DNA of 64,000 bases, taken from positions 11,988,676 through 12,052,675 of the forward strand of contig JAMKCF010000008.1 in assembly GCA_023634235.1 (NCBI GenBank). The letters are read 5' to 3'. Positions 28,601 through 40,922 of this stretch are shown piece after piece; the stretch's first letter is position 1, and every line of letters starts with the position of its first letter. The stretch is from Pisaster brevispinus (Eukaryota > Echinodermata > Asteroidea > Forcipulatida > Asteriidae). The notes beneath the pieces were generated by a model. The model made no database searches. It was not told where the DNA came from and was given only the letters and a program-made list of their open reading frames with translations. The position numbers were made by a program, and so were the translations under genes.

Positions 28601-31600
28601 ATGGTTTAAACAATTTTTTAATCCAAAACTTTCTATCTTGCATGAATCGTTTCTCAGATTTCTGAGGGTTGGTGTCCGTTTGCGATTGCTGCAGCCAGAG
28701 AATGCGGTTGGTACCAGCTGTCACCTCGTTACACATTGAAGAGTTCGTTTTTCTTGTAAAAATACTGTGACAGTTTTTTGCTGTTTTTCTCAAAAAGTAG
28801 ACACTGTATTCAGCTGAAACTTTCACATAAGACTTTTATTGGATCTTTCTTTATAAGTTTGCCTAAAAAATAGCAATTCGTTGACAACAACCAATCTATG
28901 ACCCTACCTAGTGACAAAAGTTCTTGACCTAAAAAGAGTGACTTCAATAAAAATTTTGGTTTTTAAAAAATTGACTCTGCTAGGGTCCGAAACATGAGGC
29001 CATTAACAAATTCTTTGCTAAAACAAAAAATATATATATGTATATAAGAATACAGTTTTTGTCAAAACATCTGAAAGCCTCACCAGAGATAAGAGGTTGA
29101 ACCGTGTTCATGCTACTCTCCGTCACGCTCCTTGAGACAGCCGTGGTCTTTACTGAACCATGTGTACCTGTACAAAAATCACATAATGCTGTAACAATGT
29201 ATTTGAAAGTTTGGAAAATGTACACACAGCCATCACCCCCAACTCCCCCCTCACCACAATAATACGACAAGCATATAACTGTAACTACATTTTGGGGTGG
29301 AAAAAAAACCAGTTGACCAAAGCGGGACTTGCAACCTCCGGATTAACATACCAGAGCTTTACCAACTGAGCTATCTCACCCTAATGTTTACAGAACTATT
29401 AAATAATTATTTAATAGTTAATAGATCGTAATTAATTACTAACCTAATTGAAGCATTAAAGAACTTAGAAGGTGACAACATTTTGGGGTGAGCAACAAAC
29501 AGTTGAAGAGAATGACATTCGAACCTGAGACCTCCAGATTATCCAGCTGGCACTCTAGCAACTGCGCTATCTAGCCCTACTAAATTCTGATTCCACTGGT
29601 TGTTGCCTATGTTGGCGATCTCCCAATTCTTGTCAATAACTTTGTTAATGGTATAAGGCCATCACTAATACTCATATGATTACAGCATTTAAGAATCATT
29701 GGTTCTTAAGTTTCAAGGACTAACAAATCAATGGTAAAATTGTATAGCAGTGACCAACAAGATTTTGTATATATCATATAATCGGACCAAAGTACTAGTG
29801 CACAGAGGGCACAAGACCTTGAGGCGTTATACATATATGGACTGGCAATGAGGTCACTAGTGCACATTAAATGTTATTAACCCCAAGCCCAACTTTCTGT
29901 TTTTCGGCCCTAGGGTTGACCATTAGGGTGTTACCATTTACTTTTTTGTTTAATTCTATTTTATTAAACGTTACACTACCAAAACAATAATTAATCAAAG
30001 TTACAATACACACAAAAATAACTACAACTTTCAAATTAAAATATAGAAATAGAGAGATTAAAAAAAACAAAAATCTCTAACAAGCCAGTGAGTGGCAAGA
30101 AGAAACAGTTAAATAAGTGATTATGAGGCTTGTACTACCACAACTTAAAATCATAACATGGTGTAACCTAAAACCAAAGTGTGTGCCAAAATATAAGGGT
30201 ACATGTTCTCAAAGCGGAAATGGAAATTAAACCATTATCTGAGTTTCAAAAAATATAAATATTTATAAATATATAAATATATAAATATCTTTCTTTTTTT
30301 TTTTGGGGGGGGGGGGGGGGGTTGAAGTACATGTAATATGTCTTACCTTCTAGCAATCTAGCTATAGAAGAAACTGCTGCTTGCAGAGCTTCTAACTGCT
30401 GTTTCATGTCTTGAAGCTCAGAGGAAACTCTTTCTTTCAGGTCTTCCACTTGTCGTCTCGTGTTTTCTTGTTCAGAAGCAACAATGTCTTGAATAATCGA
30501 AGAGTTGCAGCCGGCCCCACAGTTCATGGGAGCAGCGCGCGCGCAGATGGGCGGGTTGATGGTGACTCGTGGCTGGCACACGCATCGCTCAGAATCGCTC
30601 GTTGTGTAAGAGTTTATGCTAGGCTCAAATTGGGATTCCACATGCATTAAAAAGCCTGCTAAAACTATGCACAGGGTGGTGGTAAAATATGACTGCCCCA
30701 TTTTGGGACAACTTTGTGACTGCCGATTTTGTATGAATTTTTAGAGCAACGGGAAACTTTCACAGATTGCGTATCACAATCACCGATGTCGCAGTTTGGA
30801 ACATTTCTCTTCTGACAGGCTACATGTATATTGCACGAACCTCAGATAAGTATTCTGATTGTTAACTCTAAACTTTCTTGGCTTTATATTAAACTTCCGT
30901 ACAGTTTGTTACCAGGATTTCCTTTTAGAAAAAAAAAAGGTGAAGGACATGTTTCTTTCCAGGAAGTTCTATGTATGTCATCTGCCTAGAGTACATTACC
31001 CACATCCAGAGGGGAGCCAGCTGTAATCAGAGGATCCGAGGATATTGGCAGTTTTTCCCCCACATTGAAATCAAATAATCCCAGAGTGCAGAGAGCGGGA
31101 CTGGAACCCAAACTCCTATGGGTCCCAGCATGCACAGAGACACACTAAAAAGTAAACACTAAGAAAGGACACTAACTATTTAAAATGTGATGTCACAGGT
31201 TACATTAAACAATTGGCGGACATGTTTCCATTGATTATTATACAAATAATTAATGTTTTGAAGGCATGCAACTGCCCGATGAAAAAAAAAGAGGAAAATT
31301 TTTGAAGGCACCACGCAAGCGCGGAGCAAGGCAGCCAAAACGCCAAGGGACATGAGACCCACAATGGTACCCTAGAAAATGTTGAGGTTTATTATGCTCT
31401 TAGGTGCATTCTTAGCATGTATGACAAAGTGAAGTGTTTTTTACAACTAAAATAACATGGAAAAACACCTGTGAGTCTAACTTGTCCTCGCTTGCTGTAG
31501 TTCTTTTCCTTCTTGCAAACCACACAATACGCCATTCCGGGTTTGTCTAGTTTCCGGACAGTTTCGGAGAGCAGTATACCGTCCACATCTTCTATTTCCA

Positions 31601-34600
31601 ACCAGCTCCACTTCCATGTATTTTTGACTCCGGCGCGCTGCCCATGGTAGCGAGGCTGATACGTTTGGTAACTAACACACACACACATTCAAGACGTGTA
31701 TCCTATTGCAAAACAGCGGGACCAGATGAAGACACGACCTTAGTCTCATTTTCAAGGTTGTATAATAATTTGGTTTAGCACACAACTCACCTGCCACGGG
31801 GTGCGTTCCACTGTTCGAGATTTTTCGACCGTACACACGGCTATTAATGACCGCACGCAGTGTGTAAGCGCATGCTTGCTGTGGGCTTTAGATTGACCAT
31901 ATGTGTGGTAGGATTCGAATGGGTCGCATGCAGTGGCATGGGCCAGACAATGCGTTACGATGCATTGTGCATTTTGAGATCGCGTGATTATTTTTGGTTG
32001 TTGAAAAAACAGTAAAACCGCGGATTCACCGCAGATTTGTTTTAGCTGAAAAAATGCGCATACAGCATTATCATAAATGTATTTATTTTTTGTTATTACT
32101 TTTTTTCTTGCAGTTTTACAGGCAAAGCTGTTACCATTATTCCAAAGGAATGGACGCTGGTAACAGCAGTTCCTAAAGCACAACAGTGTTGTACCTTGTC
32201 TTGATTCTAGAAACACATCCTATCTGTGTCTATGCTGTACGATGACATCGGCCTGATTGGTTTGTTTTCTTTTAAATAAAAATTTTTCTTGCGAGATAAC
32301 ATCATCTGGAAGAGCAGTCAGACATCTGGTCTAGAATAATAAAGGTCATGGGTTCAAATTGCACCGGAAGTAACTATTGATCCCAATGTTGCAACCAATT
32401 GAAATTTTGTTCAAGACAAGTCAAGCCACAGGTCAATTGTCCACGAGTCAAATCAAGTCAAGTTAAGTCAAGTCAAGTTGCCAGTCACGAAAATAAGGGA
32501 CTCGAGTCTGAGACACCAACTCAAACTAAAATGATATTTTTGGGGTATTAATAAAAAGTCCAAAAACGTTCCGGCAGTCAAGTATACCATAGGCAAGTCT
32601 TAACAAAAATGATCTAGTAAGGCAAGAACAGGCCGGACTTGTATGACGCGCTCCCTAATGAACAGGATAGGAATGTCAGGACTGAACAAAAACGACAATA
32701 CCTACCACCCCCTTGCAACAACATCACACGTGGCTAGTGCTGCCATCCTTACCATTACCTAAATTGTGCACTACACTGTGTAACATGCATTGTACAGGGA
32801 CATTGACTCCCAATATGATGCAACCAAGATTATTGTGTATTTTAAACAGATGCAAATACCTTTGGCTGTTGTTGTTTGATGTAACATAAAATGCCTCGTA
32901 CACATGTCTTACCTTTTTGATGTTGCGCTCGATTGTGATTGGTAGATGGAAGAGAAACTTGAAGCGATTGAGAACGTTGAGGGCATTCCGCGTGGAATCA
33001 GCACGGTCCTTGCGTTTGAGGACACTCTTGAAGATACGTTGGGCATTATTATTGCATTCTGGGTAAAGTTGTGAAAAAAGAAAAAAAGGTCAAGGGAAAG
33101 CACAATCAGAAAATGAGAGCTGAACAACTTTGGAGTGCCCTCAATTTGTTAATGGCTGACGTAAATATCCACCTGGACATTCCATTGTGTACCATGCACA
33201 AGCATGCACCTACTGTGCTGTGCTTCAATTCACCCATATGAAGAGGGACACAAGGTACTGGCAATCATGTTCGCAACATCCCTTTTCCAGGGGTCACTGT
33301 GTAATCCCTGATTCCAGACCTTTTTCCTAATGAAAATGGACATGCTGGCACCATTGTTTATCAATGTATTTGGCTCAATGGAAGGCAAGTCTAAATATTG
33401 AGATTCCAGCATACCATGGCAGATTATCGGTCATGGCTTATGGCCGAGATTCTGTGAATCATGGTGAGTGCCCACTCATATTTTCTGACAATACAACAAC
33501 AAATCCTAGTGCTTATTATGAGAACCTTCGCCCTCTTTCCTTTGTCAAGTTAGGGTTTCATTGTGGAAACGATATTTTCAAAGGAAAACAATTACTCCAG
33601 AAGCTCCAAAAAGTTCCTCAAAATAATACTGCCAATTGTCACAGAATTTGTTTGAATTACCTTCCTGAAGTTGTTAAACATAAAATAGCACAACAAACAC
33701 AAATTTTTGTTTGTACGGCCTTTATGACTTAAAGATGAAATACATTCCCAAGTCTTTAAGCAATAGATTGAAGGAAATGCGGATAAGATTTTGTATTATT
33801 ATCTTTGGATTTTCTAGGAGACTTACGGATGAGGGATTCTTCAAGTTTCTCCAGTGTGTATCCCCGGGGTGTCACCTCCTCCCCTTCTTCCTGATCCTCA
33901 TCAACATCCGGAAGAGGTACACCAAGAGGTTCATGGGTCACCAGACTGCCATGGATTGCTGTAATGATTTAGAAAATAAGACCTGTCAATGACTGAAAAA
34001 ATAAACAGCAATTCAAACCCTTTAAATATTGTTTCTTTATAATGCAGTTTGAAACTTCACATGGTGAAAGTGGGTGGAGGTTGCACTATGGAGATGAAGT
34101 ATGTTTATACTTTATAAACTGTCCAAGCTGACCACAAGAATGCACAAGACTTATCGGGAAAAATTACTCGAATAGGACCATCAAATGTTTTAGGTTTGTT
34201 AAACATTTATATTTTATACATGTACAACATGTATCAGGTTGGCTCAGTGGTTTCCTTCCATGCCTTTCACCTCTGTGGACCCTGGTTCGAATCCCACTTC
34301 AAACCGGAGTCTTGAGCATGTGGATTGGGTTTCCAGTCCCTAACTGATTGCCTAGGTTTTCCCCTTTGTGGTTTTCCTCCCACATCTAAATTTGACCATT
34401 TCTTTTTGTCTCCTATTCATCCTGCTATTGGTGCTAATTGTTCTGTTGGATGTGTAATAAACTAACTAACTAGGTATATAAACAAACAAGAAAAGTCGTG
34501 TTTGTTAAACACAAATGCCCCGCAAGCCAGTTCGTTTCACAACATTTGACCTATGTGGTCTAAAAATAGGAGGTGTCTGTATCTCGAGACCAAGCCACAC

Positions 34601-37600
34601 ACCAGTTCATATGCCAAGTCCTTTTAAAATTATCACTGGACCACATTTTTTTTGTAGGCATAAAATAATTTAATTTTTGCCATAATACATTGAACATACA
34701 ATTGACCTTGGGAGGCGGAGGCGGAGGCAGGGGGGGGGAACAATATACTTCTAAGGGATTTGAAACAATTTACATGTGAAATGAAACATAGAAAAGAATG
34801 CAATGCTGTAGTAAGTTGCACAAGAATAGTTGCATGTTAGATTGTTACTGGTTTGGATGAACTAGTGGTGCAGATGGAACATTTAAATTTAAACCTGCCA
34901 GAAAAGAAAACCATGAAAGAAAGTTGCAATTAGGGGAAGGGGTGGGGAGGGTTGGGTTGGGTTGGAACAGGAGGAGAAGATGCTGGGTGGGGAGGAGGGG
35001 TGGGGACGGCAGGGGTCCCCATACATGAAAGTGGCAACACACTAAGTTTGGAGATAATATGCCACGTCCTTCAAACAAAGTTTGGAGTTGATATGACAAG
35101 TCCTAGTCGAGGTATTGCTCAGACAGCATTTCTTTTGTTTTAGCCATAATGACCTTGACATTTGACTGGGGGGGGGGGGTCCACAAACAATAGACTTTTG
35201 AGGGACCCAAAGACCAATCCACAAACCAAGTTTGCAGTTAATATGCAAAGTTCATCTCAAGTTATCAAGTGTTTTAGCCATAATGACCCCGACATTTGAC
35301 CTAAGGGGTATCAATAACAACAGGCTTCTGGGGGGAATCCCATGACCAATCCAAACACCAAGTTTTGAGTTGACATTTGAGTCCTCCTTGAGTTACAATT
35401 TGCATGCAAGCACACACACACACACACACAAGTGTGTAAACACCTCCAATCGGGGACCTCCTATTGTCCCTCTTTTGTTTGGACTCTAACTTTTTGGCAA
35501 CAGCTCCCATTGGTTTTGTACACAATTTCTAACTGGGGACCTTTACCCAACCGGGGACCCTATTGTCCTCTTTTGTTATAGGTCCCCGGTTTGAATGTGA
35601 AAACAAACTCACACACACGCAAACACACACACACAGCCATACAACACCATAACACATATTCACGCATACACGAACACGCACACACGCACACAAACACACA
35701 CCCACACACACACACACACTCGGAAGGACATGTCGGAAACAGTATGCCCCTTCGGTGGCTTCGCCAACCGCGGGGCATAACAAATAACCAGATAAATAAA
35801 TAAATAATACACAGTCTGTGTTCCTGCCCAAACTAAAAACTGGGTTTATTTGCTCATCAGATAGATGAGATTAAGAGCTTTCGAGTAACAACTAATGAGG
35901 GTCCATGGGGTAAGCATTTCTCAACAAAAACAATGTTTAAGATATCTGATAACTGGGATTGTTTGCTCATCAAATAGATAAGATTAAGAGCTTTCAAAGA
36001 ACACTACTAATTAGGGCCTTTATGGTAAGTATTTCTCAACATATGACATGTTTAAATACATCACATCACATTGATATCAAGGCAGATGTTTCAGTTGTCT
36101 TTACTTTTACTCCCATTTTACTATTGCATTTGTGGTGTGTAGTGGTCAAGCAGTCCTGATGGTTGAAATGTCAGAGTGTGGGTTGGATGCCTGGTCATGA
36201 CACTTGTGTCCTTGAGCAAGGTGCTTAACCATAATTGCTTCTCTTATCCCAGGTGTATAAATGGAAACCTGGGAAGGGCTGAGACAGTATTGTCTTGGGC
36301 CCCTATGCTCCCCAGGGAGTTAAGAATGTTAGAGGAATGGTCTAAAGGTACGCCCGATGAACAGGGATAATAATGTTGCAAAGCGCCTGATCTACCTACT
36401 AGGATATATGCAATATATGAGAACCAATTAGTAACATTGCCGTGGAGTTCCTGATTTTGGAATGAGTCATCACAATTACTGATCGGGAACACTGATATCT
36501 TGATTGGTTACTTCCCTCAAAAATGGAACAATGATCAACATTGTGACAAATGTTTTTTTTAAAGGGCAAAGATGACAGTTTGCTTGTGAAAAATGTTTGA
36601 AACAGGATTGGCATTTTTAATGGCAAGTGTGGTGTTTAAGCCAGTGACCTTTGAATTAGCATTAAGTGTGAAAAGTATACTTGGGAACTTGGTCTACAGA
36701 AAGCAAGTTAGAACATGTATGTCAACAATTTAGGGGAAAACAGGTATGATAGGCCGTTGAAAAAAAAAGTAGGAAAATGTTGTAGAGTATGTGGGCTGAC
36801 CTACATCATGTGTGCATATGGTGGAGATATATAGGCTTTTATAGACTTTTTAGAAATCAGATTAAAATCAGAAATCAGATTGAAGTAACAACATCATGCC
36901 TGGGGAGAATATGCATAGAGATTAATTTTTTCTTCTGAAAATTCAGTTTACTCTTAGATCTGTGCCCAATTTCATACAGCTGCCATAGCACAAAAAGTAG
37001 CTAAGCACACAAAAACAGTTTTGCTCATCAAACTGAGGTTACCAACCAAAATACCATACCACAAGTGCCCTCTTTGACTGGTTTCCTGATTTATTTTGCT
37101 TAGCACAAAATTGTGAAGCACCATTGTGTGCTTAAGTAGCTCTGTAAAATTTGGTCTAGATAATGGTCTGAAATTGTCAGTTTTACTTGAAGAAGAACGA
37201 TCTTCGCTCTTAAATGAGTGAACAATGTTGCTTATAACACATGTAAGTACGATTTGAAACTTTGCATGGTGAAAATACAATCTAATGAAATTTTCGGAGA
37301 CACCACGTAAACATTTTCTTATGAGCTGTAGTGGTTCCGAGTTGTTAAACCACTGGTTGGAAGAACCATGACAGCTCATAAAGAGATCTATTACATGGTT
37401 TTGTTTTATTTATTGTGCGGTTTATTCATTTGAGTCATAAAACAACTAAAAGGCTGACACAATTCAAGTGTACATAGTTTACAATTCTAAAAAGTTACAG
37501 AAACGAGCACAGAAAACATCAAACCTAACTTGATTATAACATGTAAAATAATTTAGATATTGTACAAATGAGTCATGAAATAGAATCTGGCATGGTTCAT

Positions 37601-40600
37601 GTTACAGGATGTCACAAAAGCTTAAAGCCGTGTTCACATTGGATAAATATTTAACCGAGACAACAGGTAACAATCCAATGGGTAAATCTTACCAGTGTCT
37701 GCACGTGGATTATTTGATGCAGGTAAACTAACCGAGACAATGGTGAAACAAACCGACTGACTAAATACAAACACATGAGAGTGCTATGTGACAAAAGACA
37801 TGATGTGACAAAAGACATGATCTAGCTTGTAAACAATGATCACAGAGAAGCACACCAAATAACAGTAAGAAAAACAATGCAAGCAAAGGGACGCAATATT
37901 GGAGTAATGTATGCCACCACGACAAAATGAGTGTGAACAACGTCAATACATGAATGTCATAGTTCAATTCCATGTGTGTCACGTGATCACAGCTGTGCAG
38001 CAGACTGGACGTGGTCTGACCGGTTTTACCAGGCAATGCATCCACATTGGACTTATTGGCTCAGTTAGTTTGACCAGGTTAGTTTACCTTGGCAAAAGGT
38101 GGCTGGTTAAACTACCCTTTGGATTCAATTACATTACCTGGATGAAATTCTCCTAGGCAGTTCGCACTGGATTTAAAATGGTCAAGTTACCCATTTGCTT
38201 GGTTATTTTACCCCCCAAAAAGTCCAACAGGAACACGGCTTTAGTCAGTTAGACTCTGATGAGGTGTTTGAATCTCACTCTAATGCTCGGTATTTGCATA
38301 CTTCCAGACTTGGACGACTTCTTGATGTCTGTTGGTAGTGAGGATGGAAAAGCCTACAATGGGACTGGTCATGTACACTATCTTCATAGAAAGACAAGTG
38401 TGAATCATGTTACACCAGCCGTTTGACTCAGGTCACACAACTCAGGTCATACCCAGGTGACAATAATATGAATCAAGTCACGAGACTCGGGTCACACGAC
38501 TCGGTAGCATAATTCAGGTCACATGAGTCAGGCCGCATGACTTGGGTCGAATAAACTCAGGTCATGCGACTCAGGTCACATGACTCAGCTAACACAACTC
38601 AGGTCATATGACCGAGGTCACACGTGAACGAGAGTGAATCTGATTATGCTTCATGAGTCATGAGTGTGTGCTGTGACTCGGATGAGTGTTTGAAACATTT
38701 GGGCGTTGTCCTACCAGTAGACTCATTAGGGGTCTGTAGGTTATCAATCCACACTTCAGTGCTGGATCTGGCCTTCCAGCGTTTGTGACGTTGTGAGGGT
38801 AGGTGGCTAGCAAAGGCTGTAGTTAACAAGGTGGTCAGGTGTTAGTGGTACAAACAAACTACATGTTGCACACAGTGTAATGCATTCATAAACCTCTCAC
38901 AGTGGCGGATCCAGTGGGTGTGTGGGGGGGGGTGTCTGAACACCCATTAGCAACATTAATCCAAGGCCTGGCTCCCCAGGACCCAATTTCATAGAGCTGC
39001 TCAAGCACAAAAAGTAGCTAAGCCCAACAAAATTATGCTTACCAGAATAAGGTTACTAGCCACACACGCATGTCACATATACAATTTGTGACAGGTATCC
39101 TGCTCACTTCTGACAATTGTTAAGCAGACAATTGTTAAGCAATATTTTCTGCTTAAGCTACTCTATGAAATTGGGCCCTGGTTTGTGGCTGCCAAGATCC
39201 CCAGCCCCCAGCCCCCCCCCCGCAAATTATTCTAAGCCCCTTTCAGCAATTGACTCTTTGGATCTGCCACTGCATCATTCCTACAGGTGTGTTCCTTCCA
39301 CTGGCTGGCACCACCTTTCTACAAATCAGTGCTGTGGTTGTTATTTGTAAACAGGGAAACAAACAATGGCTGTAGCATCTATAGACCTTTCTTTTGCAAC
39401 ATCAACAACAGCGAGTAAAAGTATGGATGGCGACACCGCAAAATATTGACCTGTTGCACAATGTGCAGGGCACTTACATGTGCATATCCTGTCCGCCATT
39501 TTGAGAGTCAAAATGTACAAAAAGGAATTGACTCCCAAGATGGTGGAGATGGTAAACACGCATTGTACGGAGCTGTGTTCCACATTGTGCAAGGGGTTCA
39601 ATACAACAATTAGTTACTTTATACAACAATGCTATCAAATTACAAACAAGTACACAAGTTCCTTTGTAAAAAAGGTTTAAATGTTTTATGTAAAAGGGCA
39701 AAATAGTTTGTGCCAACCCAGTTGTGATTACTCGAGGGCACTCATACAAAATGGTGGGCAATGTTTGTAAACAAAGGTCTGTATCGACTATTTCTAGGTT
39801 CCACACAGGGCTACAAAATGATACAACCTGTTAAACAATCATTGGTAAATAGCTACAGTGTGAGGCCTTTGGATTAAAATAAAGCTAGAAGCAAACATGT
39901 TAAGACAACCGATACATGAATATGAGGTAAAACAATGTTCAACTCAAAGCAGCAGGTTGGGGGTTAGGGGTTAGGGGTTAGGGGGTTACAGGTTAATTGT
40001 TAAGGGTTAAGGGGCAACTGTTAGGGAGGCGTTACCTGCTAGTATGTCCTGGCAGTTCATGAAGGTTCCTAGATTGGATTTGATGAATGTCTGAGGGCCT
40101 TCCGTCTTCAGGCTGGAGGATTGTTTCTGGACGTGAACAAGCCCTTTCTTTAGGTCGTCAAAGCTTTTAACAGAACAACAATCATCATGAGATGTAAAGC
40201 AAAATTGTCAGCATTTCTTGAAGGCTTTCAATAAAATGGAACTGTTCCTCTGATCACTTTACCTTTAACTTATCTTTAATAAATAATTGTCAAATGCATT
40301 CAAAGATTGAATGTATGCAATAGTGTTTACCTTGTAGAGCTGTGGTTTTCAATGAGGTACCACACTGGCTCAAAGTTCTTATGAGCTAGGTTACTGCTAC
40401 CTGTGAGAAAAAAGCAACAATTAAATAAGAAGGAAAAAGACAACTTAACAAGCTCTAACTCGAGGTTGAACCTTGTGTAACTACACAGTACCTTGGGAAA
40501 CCAACAACCTCTTTCCTACTGTAGGTCTCTGGCCAGCCTCTGTCTTTAAAACAGATATTTTCATGGGAATTCCATGTCTGAGTGTTTTGCTTTTTTTATT

Positions 40601-40869
40601 CATTCATTCACTCATTCAAACTGATATTTATTTCCATACTTCATGAAAACAGAGTACAAACAATGTTTTTAAGGAATAACCAATGAACAAAGCTATTTAA
40701 TGAGGGTGAGAAAAATAAATAAATAGAGTATGGAGGCATCATCTGGAAGCCGAGGCTTATGTAGGGATGCCTGGGGACAGACAATAAACGGGGACAAGAA
40801 CAAACGGACAGACAAATAGAATAAAGACAGACATGATGAAGACAACAATGATGAGAATACTAATTGCAC

Positions 40870-40922
<53 letters not shown>

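Larger units (their letters stand above)
33959..40035. other. EXOC2 intron 6
   Basis: Holds a family-C SINE, CA microsatellites, several MITEs, the AGGTCA array, the telomere-like run and the candidate cassette exon at 38715-38816. Nothing else looks coding. Confidence 0.6.

Noticed and set aside
35301..35831. Cys/Val-rich minus-strand frames
   Set aside because: Caused by CA microsatellites.
38300..38400. Second open segment in EXOC2 intron 6, following the candidate cassette
   Set aside because: An acceptor-like AG exists, but no donor of reasonable strength restores the phase needed for exon 7.
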